Origin: Diphasiastrum complanatum
Taxonomy: Eukaryota; Streptophyta; Lycopodiopsida; Lycopodiales; Lycopodiaceae
Assembly: GCA_029204225.1 (NCBI GenBank)
Contig: CM055112.1
Coordinates: 29,664,703 to 29,728,702 of the forward strand
Length of the DNA: 64,000 bases
Reading direction: 5' to 3'
Shown: positions 23,501 to 38,500 of the stretch, in pieces
Numbering within the stretch: the stretch's first letter is position 1
How the letters are laid out: each line of letters opens with the position of its first letter
The notes under the pieces: model-generated
The model's input: only the letters and a program-made list of their open reading frames with translations
What the model was told of the DNA's origin: nothing
The model's database searches: none
Translations under genes and position numbers: made by a program

Positions 23501-26500
23501 ACCTGGCCAGAGGAAACAAGCAAGGAATCCGCAACATCACGGTGGGCTTCACAACGTGCGCATGAAGGGGAAGCACTGGAAGGATGGTCTGAAGGTGAAG
23601 CAGGCCTCTTTTCTCCACGCCGAGCGAGAGGATTGAAATCCGGGAGTTGCAAAGGATGAGAAGATTCTTGAGGAACCATATTGACAGGTTGTGAGGAATG
23701 TGACAACTGGTATCAGAGCAGCTTAGAGAGAGGGAGACCAAGATTGAGCAGAAGATTGCTACTACCGGTTGTTTTGGGGGCTGTCTGCATGTGCTCAGAG
23801 GTTTCACTGATATCTCTATCTTCTAGCTGTGTTTTCCAAGCCCTTTGTCACTTGTTGGGCCCTGCTATGGCTGTGAGCAACCTGCATCTACCATCTTGCT
23901 GAGAGAAATCTGACATCTGTAGAATGATAAGAAGCTGAAATCTGCAGGGATCTGAGGTTTGTGGAATTTCGGCTGCCTATTCAAGGAATTGTTGGTGTGC
24001 TGCCCCAGCCATAATGTGAGGAACGTTTTTCCAGCAGAGATCCGAGGTAGTTCTCGAAGAAAGCTGCAACGCTGAGGTTTTTGATCTACAGAAAGACTAA
24101 TAGAAGCAAACTTCAAGCACAATAAGGCCCTCATAGTCCTGCCAGAGGCATGTTTATGCAGTCGGCTACAGGAATTCAGACCTGATCCGAGCCTGTAACT
24201 GCAACTTAGCTTAACCAGTTAGAACCAGGCACAAAACAGACACGCTATCTATCTTTTTTCCTTTGTTTTTTCATTTATCCACGGCTAACTTCTACTAAAA
24301 GAACTGCAAGCACAAATCACACAAAACTTCAATTACTAGCAGATAGAACCTATGAACAGTCCTTGGCTAAATGTCACAAATCTTTAGTCTCGTGAAAGAC
24401 TCTCAAGACTGAACTTTGAAAGAAAACAAACACGCTATCTATCTTTTGCTGGCATAATAGGTGCAATCTGTCAACAGAATTGAGGACCCCCTTTACCACC
24501 TGAGAAATCACACCCGCTGCTCTTCTTGCAGCTTTCTGGCCAACCATACCCTGGGAAACATTTGGCCTATTTACTAAACTCACCTTGGGAAAGCCCTTTT
24601 CTATTAGGCGATTGATCAAACGGTGGGGATTCACTCACTTTAAATCTAAAAGGCCAAATGTGGCTTCTTCCACAAGCCAGGCTGGATGTGTCTCCATAAG
24701 CTTATCCTTCTAGCCTAACGAAGACTATACATAACTGACATTTGACTAAATTTCCCTACCAGCGACTGATGGAGATCTTGCTGCTGCTCTCTGCGACCTG
24801 CTTTCTCTTCCAGCGAAGCTGTACATAGATGATACGGTAAGTCTTTATGGGCTTTACACTTTCCAGCAATGATACATACTCTATTTGGATTACGTTTTGT
24901 GCTTGTTCGTCTAACTGATCAGCGAGCTAGCTCCCATGAAATGCTGCTGGTTTTTTTGAAAGGAGTCATGCAGGGTCAGCGCTGGTTTTCCAGCTGGCTT
25001 CATTTGCTTCTTACAATGTTGTAGTTTTGCTATGTTATGACAACGATTTACATACATACTAAAGCTGCACTGGCTCCCTGCCAGAATTCACTTTTGATGT
25101 TTTTTCGTCTCTGTTTGGTCATATATTGTGCTGTATGGACGGGGATCTGATGAGTAATGTATAATGCTATAAATTTCGGAGGGTTACACCTATTTTGCAT
25201 GCCTTTTCTGTCAGCCCTACACGAGGGTCATTGTAGAAAGAACTCATGCTAATTTGATTCGATACACACTGATATACATGTCCTTTGCTTACGCTATTGA
25301 TTCAGAGCTGAAGTTTACATTGAGCTCACAAGATTGAGCATTACATTAGTCACAGGTACTCCACTCAATTTCTTATCTTCGCAAACATGACATCGTCACT
25401 TGTATCTGTTATAGACACTTAATGTTTTACAGCTCGAACGAAGAGAGTTTTGGTATACTGTTACTTACGGGGGATGTGGGTTTTGTTGTTCTCATGTAAG
25501 GGATTAGGGTTTTGGGTGTGCATTTTGGGCAAAAGCCCTATCCTTGAAACTAAAGCTTTTTCACTATTGACTGGCTAAGAAAACATACTGTTCGGAAGCA
25601 TCATGGCATCATCACAGGGAAGTATGGCATCACATATCCAAGTAAGAGAAACATGCCTGTTCTTAGTGAATTTATACGATAATCATTTGAACACGTTCGG
25701 GCCATAGGATAACTAAAGCCAGGAAGGCTACAAACCCTGTTGCACTTTCTTGGCATTCTATGGCTTGTCATAAACCTACTGATGTTATGTTGTTTCTTTT
25801 CCACCATAACCTAGAATGAAATGCTTCTTCTTGACTGATGGCATATTGATACACATATTGTAGTGTTGTAGTCTGAGACCTTCACTTTGCTACACTGTCG
25901 CAACCCATAAGTCTAGTTTGTGTATTAATCAGGTTTTTGTTTTGAGCATTCTTGAAACACATGGATTTGTGCAAGAATGATGACATCCTAGTCTTGCATA
26001 CGGGTTAGTATGGCATGGAGTTGCCCTAATACTGTCATGGTTGTCCTTGCCAACTCTAATGCTAACTTTCAGTTAATGCCATGACATACTTTGCTATGTA
26101 AGCTCTATTAGGTTTTCGTGAGATTAAATTAGGGTTGGGGCTTGTTCTTCCTGGAAAGCATGGATATGCTCAGGATAGATGGCATGGGTTTACGACTTGT
26201 CATTCAACGATCGTCAAGATTAATATGGCATGGATTCACCCTAATACCTACCTTTTTGTCCAAGCTTGTCTTAGTTGTCATGTAGATTGAATACGATTAA
26301 CTTTGAATCAATGATTTGAATGCTATCGAATTGTACCCTATAAATTGATCAGTATAGCTGAGGCCTTGATCCAGTAATGACAAGGTTTGGCCTATCTTGC
26401 CTCCCGCAGGTAGTTGTAGGCTACTTGGCTAACCTTCTTAATAATCCACCATGGTTCACAATACCTAGGAGATAACTTGGCGCACTTTCCTGTGCATAGC

Positions 26501-29500
26501 ACCTTCGACTTTGAAGGGACTAATAAATACACCCAATCTCCTTTCTCAAATTCCCTACAGGTACGATTCTCACGACTATAACTCTTTGCCCTTGCTATAG
26601 CCAGACAAGTTATCTCGTGCCATCTCTAGCTTTTGCTGCATCTGAGTCAAAAACTTTGCAGCGCAAGGTACCTTATGCGGAATTCCTATGATCGCAGGCC
26701 TCAGTAGCCTGAAACCATAATTTAGCTCAAATGGACTCAATCCAGTGGACGCATGTCTCTTGTCATTGTACACATACTCCAATAGCGGTAAATGCTTTAC
26801 CTAGTCTGTTTGCATACCACTGACATATGCCCTAAGCATATCTTCCAAGACCTAGTTCACTCGCTTTGTCTGACCATCCGTTTGAGGATGCTCGGAGCTA
26901 CTCAACTGCAACTGTATTCCCAACCTGGCGAACAACTCAATCCAGAAATTTCCCGTAAACTTGGGATCCCTGTAAGACACAATGGACTTCGGAAGTCCAT
27001 GCAACATGACGACATTTTGAATAAACAACTCAGCAACCTGCGGAGTTGTGACCTTCTTGGTCGTTGCGATGAAGTGAGCCATCTTGGAAACTTGTCGCAG
27101 AAGTGAGACTGTTTCGTTTTCGTCTTCTTCTTCTTATTCGCGAACGATTTTGTGTCTTTGAATTTTCTTTTGCGCGGAAGTTGTTTATAGGATCCCAGAC
27201 ACGTGACTACACATCACAAAACACATTCTATTCTAGCAATCAAGACAAATGACAGCACAAGACAAGGAGATGCACGAAAATAGAGCGACTGTATTATCAG
27301 TTTAGTTTTTAGAGCGAGATCGTCAGTGTCTCGCTCGTTGGCGGAATGACACTCTGCTCTTTCGCTGTGTTCTGCTCGTTAGCAGACTTTCATGCACAGC
27401 TATAGTTTCTAGTATTTTTTTGCTCTACTCGCTACCTCTCTGTCTCTGTCTCTTACAGATCTCTCTATTCAGATTATTTTTCACATTGTTTTTTATGATC
27501 CAGAGAGGATCGTTTATACCTCCACGGTGTGGAGTTTACAAGATGGCTAAACGTAAAATCTCAAGACTAGTTAACGCCAATCAACTAGTTAGTTAATCTC
27601 CGTCGATACTCGTTTCAGCTGGGCGTGAAGTCTGTGACTCCAAGCCCGTTGAGCTGCCAGCTGGCAGCGTGAAAGATTCCTCTTCGTTTGTTTCGTAATC
27701 TCCTGTTCGCTTTCGTTCTTTTCGTCTCTTTCATAGTTTTTCGTTTTGCGCCCCTTTGCGGTTTGCGGTCCTGGAGATGTGTTTATGATTCACAAATGAT
27801 TCGCGAATCGTTCGTGCTTTGAGTCAAAGGCACGTTGACTATCGCGAATTGTTCTCGTTCAACCTTCGTTTCTTGTTCGTGCTGCGACAAAGTTGCAGGA
27901 GTTCACCATTTCTGACACTCCTTCTTGAACCTTGCAGCTTTGTACGTTTAATCCAATTGCCTTTCTTTGCTTGGCAAAGAGTGGCTTGTCGAGCGGTTTC
28001 GTGAGCAGATCTGCAATCATATTTTCTGATTTTATATACTGGACCTGGAGCTCTCCTTTCGAGATCAAATCTCGAATGTGATGGTACTTCAGAGGTATGT
28101 GCTTTTACTTTGAATGGAAGACAGGATCCTGGGACAGATAGATGGCACTCTGAGAGTCCATCATCATCGTGCTTGGCCCTTCTTGTGGAATCCCAATTGC
28201 TTCCAGCATCATCTGTACAGTAATGGACTTGCTGTCATCTTTGCAGCTCGCCCAGCTCGCATCACTGTAGTGATGGAGCTCGAATCCTTTTTCTTCGTTT
28301 TCAGCTCTGTAGGTTAATCCAATATTCTAGGTACCCTGCAGATATGTAGGATTCGTTTTGCCATTTGCCAATGTGCCATGTCAGGATTGGAAGAGAATTG
28401 GCTCAAGGCGTAAACAGAGAAAGCCAGATCGGGTCTGGTACAAATTGTCAAGTACATCAGACTACCGATTAAGTTCTGGTAGGGTATACCTGCCATCCTC
28501 TGTTCTTCTTCTTCCGTTTTTGGGCAATCCTGCTTCGTGAACTTGGCTCCAGCTATCATTGGTGTGGCCTTTTCTTCGCAGTCCATCATGTGGTACTGCT
28601 TTAGCACCTGTCTGGCATATTCTGACTGACTCAAGTGCATTTCGCCCTTTGTTCGATCTCTTCTGATCTCTAGCCCTAGGCATTTTGTTGCTTCTCCGAG
28701 ATCTGTGATTTCGTAGCTTTCAGAAATCTGACTTTTCGTGTCTTTGATCAGCATCAAGGAATTTCCTATCATCAGCGAATCATCCACGAAAATGGTCAGT
28801 ATCACAAAATCCTTTCCTACTCTTTTAATGTAGACATTGCAGTCTGGTTGAGTAGGATTGAAGTCTAGAGACTTCAGAAGACCATCAAGCTTTTTATACC
28901 AGGCTCGTGATGCCTGTTTTAGACCATAGATGCATCTCTGCAATCGACAGACATATTGTCTGTTGTCGGGGTCTTCATAGCCTTCAGGTTGCTTCATGAA
29001 GATTTCCTCCTCTAGATCTCCATGGAGAAAGGCTGTTTTCACGTCAATCTGGTGAATTTCCAGATTGTACTGTTGTGTGGCATATGCAAGGAGTAGCCTT
29101 ATGCTTGTCATCTTCACCATGGGCGAATATGTGTCGAAATAATCAACACCATATCTCTGCGTGTAGCCCTTTGCGACAAGCCTGGCTTTGTAGCGGCCAA
29201 TGGTGCATCGGATTTCATCTTTTTCTTATACACCCACTTGCAGTCGACTATTTTTCTGTTTTCTGGCAGTGGCTCTAATGTCCATGCCTTGTTTCGCCTC
29301 ATCGACTGAATCTCCTTTGACATTGCCTGCTTCCACAATTTTCCCTCTGGACTCTGGATAGCTTCTTGATATGTTGCTGGCTCTTCTGTGAAGCTGCAGT
29401 ATTCAAACTGCATGTCTTCGCTCCATTGAAGATTGTCAGAGTAGTGGTCTGGATGTCTTCTTTGTCTTGTTGACCTTCGAGGTGCTGCTCGAACGTTTCT

Positions 29501-32500
29501 TGTTCGTGGGGTTGATCCTCTGCTTCTTGCTGCTCTGGAGTTTGCGGCTCTGCATTTTGATTTGACGTCTGTTCTCGATCTCCCTCTTGAATAGGCAGCA
29601 GTGTGAAGATCTCATGGCCTCTTTCGTCTTTCAGTCCAGGGAATGTGGACTCATCGAACTTTACATCTCTGCTCGAAACAACCTTCTTCGTGGTTGGGTT
29701 GTAGACCCTGTACACATGTGTTCCGTTCGAGTAGCCGACCATGATTGTTTGCTCAGATTTGTCATCGAGCTTGCTTCTTTTTTCTTTGGGAATGTGCTTG
29801 TATGCTGTACATCCAAACACACGTACGTATGACAGATCAGGCTTTTTGCCTGTCCACATTTCGTATGGTGTTTCGTTTTCCAGCGATGTCGTTGTAGATC
29901 TGTTCTGCAGGTGTACAGCTGCAGCTATTGCCTAAGCCCAGAATTGATCTGGCAATTGAGCCTGTGCCATCATGCATCTGGCTCCTTCGACTAGCGTTCG
30001 GTTTCTTCTTTCTAGCACACCGTTGTATTCTGGTGTGTATGCAGGATTGAACTGGTGTTCTATCCCCTGTTCTTCGCAGAATCTTGAGAATTCTGTGCTT
30101 TTGTATTCACCTCCGTTGTCAGATTTAAGGATCTGTATCTTTTTCGAGGTGTGTCGCTCTGCAAATGCCACGAACTTCTTGAAGGAATCAAACACTTTGG
30201 ATTTCTTCTTCAAGTAGTAGATCGTGGTCATTCGGCTGCAATCATCTATGAACGTCAGAAAGTATCTCGAACCTGAGAGCAAATCCATCTTCATCGGTCC
30301 ACAGACATCAGAGTGGACGAGCTCAAGAACTTCCTTGGCTCTTCTTCCCTCATGCGTGAATGGATTCCGATGTTGCTTGCCTTTCTGACAGGCTTCGCAG
30401 AACTCAGTTTCGGGCTTTGAAATCTTGAGACCTGTGACAATGTCTTTTCTGTACATGTCATGCATGTTCAGATGATACAGCCTCCTATGCCAGAGCTGAT
30501 CTTCATTTTCTGATGCATTCAATATGCTATCAGAGTTGCTGACTATTTTGGCCTGGTAGAGGTTTCCTTCTCTACATCCGACCGTCAGCAACTTGTTTGT
30601 CGTCTTCTCGATCATACGGCAAGTGTTGTCGTCGAACAAAACTCGAATGCCTAGGTCTGCCATATTGGAGACAGATAGCAGATTTTTTCTGAGTGAGGGC
30701 ACATAGAGTGCTCCTGGTAGCTCCGCTTGGCCTGACAGTGTTCGCAGTTGTAGAGTGCCGATGCCTTTGACATCGTGTCTGCTCCCATCACCTAGAATCA
30801 CTGCTCTGTTGTTTTCGAGTTCGCGAAAGTAGATCAAGACCTTCGTGTTGCAGGTTATGTGAGATGTTGCTCATGAATCAATGACTACATCGTATTCGTG
30901 TTCAGTGTAGCTTGTTGAAGCTTCATCGAGTATCGTGAAAGCTTCGTCACCTCTTTCTACATCCTTAGATGACTCTGCAACGTTTGCCTTTTCAGCTTTG
31001 TTCTTTCTTTTTGGGTTGAATCTGCAATCGTATGCAAAATGTCCTTTCTTCTTGCAGTGCATGCAAGGTATTGCTGGATTAAACCAGCATTTGTTTGTCG
31101 TATGGCCTGGTTTGTGGCAGTGATCGCAAGAAGAAGATTGCTGATTCAAGGACTTCGTCTTCTCGAATCTTGGCTTGCTTTTGTTTTTCTTCTTTCCTTT
31201 CGTGAAGAGAGCTTTCTCTTGATCACTGCTTCCCTCTCCTTCGTCTCTCATCAGCCTTTTATCAAAGCGACAAGACTGACTGCTTTATCGAATGTCATAT
31301 CTGGTAGACTCAGTATGAGCATTCTCAGCGGCTGATAGGACGTCGGTAGAGATTTCATGAAGTACATCAGCTGCTGTGGTGCTGGGACCTGGTGCTCCTG
31401 TCTTGATGCAGCGAGTTGAGCGAAGATCGTTCTGATCTTCTCAACGTGCTGATCCAACTGGTTGCCATCCCACCGTATGGATTGCAGCTGATTGTGAAAG
31501 TGCATGACTGAAGCTGCAATCCTCACTTCATACTTTTGCTTCAATCTTTCCCACGCTGCATGGCTGCTTTTGCAGTCTTCAATCTGCATGAGTAGATCTT
31601 CATTTATGGATGAAACGATGATCGCCATTGCACGCTCATCTTTTCTGATCCATTCAGCTCTTCTTGGGTCTCCCTCTGGAGGCTGCACCTCTAAGAGCTC
31701 GATCACCGACCAGATGCCTTCGCCCTTTAGAAGTTTTTGGATTTTGAATTTCCAGATTCTGTAATTTGCGCCATCAAGACTGATTGCCACTCTTGTCTGG
31801 ATTGTTGTAGCCATATTGTGTTGTCTGGAAGAATCATTGCTGGGATATCAGTAGTGATAACCTGTGTGCTCTGATACCATGTCACGGAAGCGAGACTGTT
31901 TCGTTTTCGTCTTCTTCTTCTTATTCACGAACGATTTTGTGTCTTTGAATTTTCTTTTGCGCGGAAGTTGTTTATAGGATCCCAGACACGCGACTACACA
32001 TCACAGAACACATTCTATTCTAGCAATCAAGACAAATGACAGCACAAGACAAGGAGATGCACGAAAATAGAGCGACTGTATTATCAGTTTAGTTTTTTGA
32101 GCGAGATCGTCAGTGTCTCGCTCGTTGGCGGAATGACACTCTGCTCTTTCATTGTGTTCTGCTCGTTGGCAGACTTTCATGCACAGCTATAGTTTCTAGT
32201 ATTTTTCTGCTCTACTCGCTACCTCTCTCTCTCTCTATCTCTCTATTTAGATTATTTTTCACATTGTTTTATATGATCCAGAGAGGATCGTTTATACCTC
32301 CACAGTGTGGAGTTTACAAGATGGCTAAACGTAGAATCACAAGACTAGTTAGCGCCAATCAACTAGGTAGTTAGTCTCCGTCGTTGAAACTCGTTTCAGC
32401 TGGGCGTGAAGTCTATGACTCCAAGCCTGTTGAGCTGCCAGCTGGCAGCGCGAAAGATTCCTCTTCGTTTGTTTCGTAACCTCCCGTTTGCTTTCGTTCT

Positions 32501-35500
32501 TTTTGTCCCTTTCGTAGTTTTTTGTTTTGCACCCCTTTGCGGTTTGCGGTCCTGGAGGTGTGTTTACGATTCACGAATGTTCACCTGACAAGCCGAGCAA
32601 CGTTGGACATAATCTCTAACGTCCCGCTGCAATCGTGGCCAGAAATAATGCCTTCTAACTAGCTCACTAGTCTTATCAATACCCGGGTGCCCTGCACAAG
32701 GACTATCATGGCATTCATGAAGTATCTTACGATGAAGATCCTTCACGTCTAGCACGACAACCTTTCCGTTTCTCAATAACATACCATCCTTCACGGTGTA
32801 TGTTAGATATGTACTGGTGTGTGCCTCTACGGAAGCGACAATCTCGAGTAAGTCTTCCGCTTGGTCGACTACCTTGCGCACATCAAGCTACACAAGCTGA
32901 CAATGTGCATCGCTCTACTGAGCTCTCTTGATCTCCTCCATGAGATCACTGTCAACCGTAGTAAAGTTTCCCTCTTTGGAAGCTAATTTCCAAATGAAAT
33001 TCTTGCACCAGCTCGGCCCACCGAGCCCAGTGGCTTTTAAAATCTGGCTGAGTGCAGAAGTACCTCAAAGTATGACGGTCAGTAGACACGTAATATTCGG
33101 CGCCATACAGATAATGTCGCCTCATATTGAGTGCATGTATAATCGCATACAGCTCCTGCTCGAGAGTGGGATTTTTTGTTTTGCAGGCAGCAATTTGTTA
33201 CTTTTAAAGGCTACAGGTTTACTTTCCTGACTCAACACGGCACCCACGGCAATGCCCCTAGCATCCGTCTCTAGGTCGAAAGGTTTTGGGTATCAACAAT
33301 CTTGCGTACTGGAGCTGTCGCAACAACCTTCGTCAAGTTGTCAAAACTATGTTGATCATCCCAGCAAACCAGTGTGGTGTTATTCAGTAATTGATCTGTA
33401 AAAGGAGCAGCTACCTTGGAATAGTTCATAATGAACCGTCAGTAGAAATTACAAAAGCCTAGGAAAGACTGTAATTGACTAATATCGGCCAGTCTTGGCC
33501 ACTTCTTGACCACAGCCACCTTGGTGGGGTCAACATAAATCCCCTCTGTCGTCACTACATGACCCAAATACTCGACACGTGTCTTACACAACTCGGTCTT
33601 TTGAGCATTGGCATACAAGACTGTGTCTTATAGCTTGCCAAATACGGTCTGGATATGAACCTTATGCTCCAGCACCGTCTTACTATAGACCAGTATGTCG
33701 TCAATAAAATTGACAACAAACTTGCCCATATAGTCATGCAGGACATCATTCATGAGCATCATGAACGTGGCGAGTGTATTGGTTAACCCAAATGGCATAA
33801 CCAAGAACTCATTATATCCAAAAGCTGTTCGGAAGGCCATCTTTTGGACATCTTCCTCACGAATCCGTATTTGATGGTACCCACTTTTGAGATCTATCTT
33901 ACTGAAAGTGGTTGCTCCCTGCAACGCATCCTACGTAGATCATCAATCTTGGGCATCAGATATCTGTGCTTTACAGTGATTTTATTCAATCCCTTGTAAT
34001 CCACACACATCGGGAAGCTACCATCCTTTTTCTTGACCAACAAGATGGGGGAGGCGAAAGGTGAATAACTAGGACAAACATACCCCAACTTGAGGTATTC
34101 CTCCAAAATCTTCCGTACTTCTTCCTCTTTTAGTCTCATCCTATAAGGAGGCCAACATACCAGGCTTGCCCCTAGAATGAGCTCAATACGATGCTCTACG
34201 TTTCCACTAGGCGGCAACCCCTCTGGCATGCTATCAATCAGCAAATGTTTAAACTCAGCTCGGATGGATCTTTCTAGCTGGCTTGCTGGATCACTGTTGA
34301 GCTAAAGCATAATTTATAGAACAAGTTAAATAAGATGAAGTTGCTTTTGAATCATTAACTTGTGGGTTTATTGGTTAACTACAAAAACTGGAATCAACAT
34401 TCACATTTCCCAAATAACACAATCACACATATTGCAAGCTCATCTTCTTTATTTGCAAACAAGTAATAAGAGGGTCCTGTACAGATGGCCTCTCCCCCTG
34501 CATGACATGAGACAAACCATCATGCCTGAAAGCATACCCATGCGAAAGAAAATCTATAGCGCACTGCTTACTCGCATACCACCACTTTCCTAATACAATA
34601 TCAAACTTGGCTAACTTGGTGATCTCAAAGTCTAACTTCTCAGAGTAAGTGTGAATAGAAAGTAGCACTTGAGAGACTCATCGATCCCAAACCTCTGTGC
34701 CCTTACCATTATGCATCTCAACTGTATACCGATGCTGCAAAATTTCAGAAGGAATGGATGAGTAACAATCAACCAACAAAACTTGCAAAAATATAGACCA
34801 TTTTTGGAGAAGGCAGCCTATATATCTCAAAGTAGCTTCGCTGTAGAGGAAAGTAATATGCAAGCTGCATCAACAAAGAGGTCTTTGTCCAAATGAATAC
34901 CCTGTCCTAAATGCGGATCTAAATATATTGTGCATGCTCGTCATGTCTGATGAACTCGATGATTGAGTGGAGAGACGCCCCCTGTATAAACAAGCGACCC
35001 CACCAAAACCACAGGGGCTCACTGATCTCAGAGAGATACAAAATTTCACACAGTTCCTCTTGACAAACTTTTATTCATAAACTAACAAGGTAACATAAAG
35101 CTGACAAGTCCATATAGTACTCAGGAAAGCACAATAAAGTAAAACGTTTTCAAGACTTGCCACCATCCCACCACACAAAACCGCGCAGGTTAGCACAGTG
35201 AGGAACACAAGTGTCAACGTTGGACGTTAGTTGTTATCCATGTACAAAACAAGTTATACTAATTAACAACACAATATGCATTATAAAAACTTTAGCTCGA
35301 TCTTACCATTCAGGGATAACAACTAGTGATAGGCCAAACCTTGTCAGGGCCTCAGCCATACTAAGCAGTTTATAGGGTATAGGTCCATATCATTCAAATC
35401 ATTGAAAATTCTACGTATTCAAAGTTAATCGTATTCAATAACTGGATAACAAGTAGGACATGCTTGGACAAAAAAGTAGGTATTAGGGTGAATCCATGCC

Positions 35501-38500
35501 ATACTAAACCTAACGATCACTAAATGAATTCAACAAGTCGTTCCGATTGTTCATATCATTGAGTGCTATACTCAATTGCTGGCAAATCACCATATAGGAT
35601 GGTGCACCTAGATTTGCAGCCTGATTCGCAGCTTCTTCGGCCATCTCGATTTATCTATTCCTGGAAATTACTAAATTTAGTTAATAACTGATTGACCATT
35701 AGTGAAGTACAGTTGACCAAAATCTGACTGAAATTGACTCCAATATGGTCAATTCACTAACTTTAGTACATTTCATAGATAACTCAGAAATTGGAAAAAC
35801 TGAAAATTTTGATTATTCGGAATAATTCGTCAAAAACACTGTCAGTATTTAGGCAATCAAAATCGAAAAAACGATTCACTGTTCGATTCCAAATCTTACT
35901 GAATTAATGTCTATCAGGCATGCAAGACATGCGACATTAACTACTTTTTTTTTTCACTTTACGGAATTTTACGTAAATTTCAGTTCTACGGAAATTGTCA
36001 GCCAAAATCATTGATCAAAGCACATGCGTATAACCACTCAAAACAAATGTGAATCCCTCATGCATGTCAGAATCACTCTCAAAATTCACATGCATTCAAT
36101 CCATGCAAGCACAGTACCACAAATTAGGGAAGAGACCAGCATGGAATCAGAACAATTTCAAATTTTGCCAATTTTACTCACAAAACTAGTTTAGGATAAT
36201 CCAGGGATTACCTTAAGAGAAAGAGAAGAAGCTGGCCTACAAGATCTAGATTTTTTAGGAATCGCTCCCTAGGAAGGCTCTAGCCCACGGAAAAACGTTC
36301 ACAATCTGTGATGCTGCCAAAAAGTCAGATTTTGCACCAGGGCATGAGACGGATGAGGGGGAAGCTCAAAGGTCGAGATGTTCTTGTATTATTTAACATT
36401 AGCTCCTCGCATAATATTATCGACTTTCGTGCAGTGAAGAAGCTTAACTTGGTTACTGTGCCTTTTCTATTATTGAAGAGACTAGGGCTCCTCATATTGG
36501 GCAATCAGGAGTTCTGTTGCTTTGCAGAGGCATGGGCACATGTATTGATCCTAGGGGAGGGTGGAAAATCATCAGAAGGATCAGGGATGAAGAAAGTCCA
36601 ATGTAAGTTTTGTGACCATGTGTTTCAAGGTGGGTTGCAAAGAGTTGTTCTCATTTACTTGGCAGTAGCGGAAAGGGTGTGAAACCATGTACAAAGACAC
36701 CACTAAATGTGAAGCAATCATTACAGCTTGAGTCACAAACAGTAGGTTCTGTAGAAGAAGTGGAGGAAGGAACAGCAGATGCTCAAACATTCATCGAGGA
36801 CGGGGGCCCAAGCAAGAGGGGGAGAGCGGCCAATTCAGGCCAATTCAGGCTCTCAAAAACAGTTGCAAGAAAGCTGGATTGTCACTCGAAGAGCCAAATT
36901 TAGAGTTGAATGCAGGCGGTTCTTCTATGCAGAAGCCATTCCTTTTAATGTTATTAAGAGCAAATATTTTGCAGAGATGATTACTGTTGCAGGAGAGGTC
37001 GGGCCTACTTGCAAGCCTGTATCTTACAAGAATTTGAGAGTGGCTGACTTGAAAGAGGAGGTAGCTCCCCTTGACAAAGAGTTGTTAGTAATAAAAGAGA
37101 AATGGGTTAAATATGGTTGTACTATTGTAAGTGATGGTTGGTCAGACACTCGAAGGAGGGCTTTGATAAACTTCCTAGCCACTAGTATTTATGGTTTTGT
37201 TTTCCTACGTAGTATTGATGCTAGTGGTTTGACCAAGACAAGTGAGTATATTTATCGACATGTGAAGATGGTAATCGAAGAGGTTGGAGCTGAAACGTGG
37301 TGCAAGTGGTTATATATAATGCTAGTAATTGTCTTAGTGCAGGTCGTATCCTAGAAGAGTATCCTAAGATATTTTTCACGCATTGCACATGTCATTGCTT
37401 GGACTTGTTATTCGAGGATATTGGACGCTTGGATTGGATTGAACCTGTTTTGCAGATAGCACGAAAGATTGTTACATTCATCACCTCTCGATCAAGAGTA
37501 CTTGCACTCTTTCGCAAATTCAGCACCCATGAACTACTAAAACCCAGTGAAACATGGTTTGCATATATGTATATTGTCTAAAAGATTATCACTTTGCTAA
37601 AACCAGTCTTGAGTTGCTAAGGGTCGTTGAGGGAGCCACCATGGGATTCATTTGTGAGTTGATGGATTGTATGGTGGAGGGTTTTAGAGCATCCCCTCAT
37701 CACGTCATAATATTGAGGAATTTTGTATGGAACATTGGAATATGATGCACTCACCTCTCCATGCAACTGGGTATTTGTTGCATCCACAATGATTGGGGAT
37801 GGGGTAAGAGAGTGATGCCTTTCACAGGGTTCTACAGCCTCTCCATGTGAGAGGAATTGGAGTACCGTTTCCCTTCTGCACACAAAGAAGAGAAACAAAT
37901 TAAAGCCCTGCTACAAGAGAAATTGGTTTGTATGCATTTCAATCTTCGGTTGTTATTCAAAATGATAAATTGTGAGTTCTAGAAACTTGAACTCAAACTA
38001 AGTGACTTGGAGGCAGAAGGCGATGTGGATAGATTGATTGGTTTGGAAGCTGAAAGAGAGGAACTTCAGGAGAGAAGGGACATTCCAGGGGCAAGTGTGC
38101 ATCTGATCCCACTGACATTGCTTTGGGAGATTTGGATGATCATGATGATAATGATGATGATGATGATGATGAGCATGAGCCTACCGAGCATGTATTTATC
38201 GACGACGACATCATCGAGTACATCGGGTAGAGCATTGGTGCTAGCAGCTATACTATAGCATATGCATCACCATCCTTTTTGGTTTGTCGATTATTGCATT
38301 TTGCTACTTTTTGCTAGAGCCTAGTAGTGCTAAGTGGACAACGGACCTGTAATCCCAAATTTCATATAATCTTCTCTCCGATTATGAATACATTGAGGAT
38401 TTGTGGTCCTAGCTCCTTGCATTTGGTTAATACATTTTTGATCAACATTTGTATGGTCTTGTTCTATGATTTTCTATTGCTAAATGCTATCATTGTTATG

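Larger units (their letters stand above)
26430..34870 (-). mobile_element. Ty3/gypsy element split by a copia insertion
   Basis: On the minus strand, protease-like (34668-34423, [12 protein letters not shown]), RT (34244-33628), RNase H (about 33560-32890) and the integrase zinc domain (32881-32580) lie right of a copia element. The integrase core and end (27092-26430) lie left of it. The integrase would be continuous except for roughly 40 missing codons between CQVN and VSKMAHF. No gag is seen upstream of the protease, and the LTRs are not resolved. Confidence 0.8.

Noticed and set aside
23403-23636. Lys-rich 77-codon frame
   Set aside because: No family motif, lies in a degraded LTR/leader region, and the overlapping minus-strand frames are equally long.
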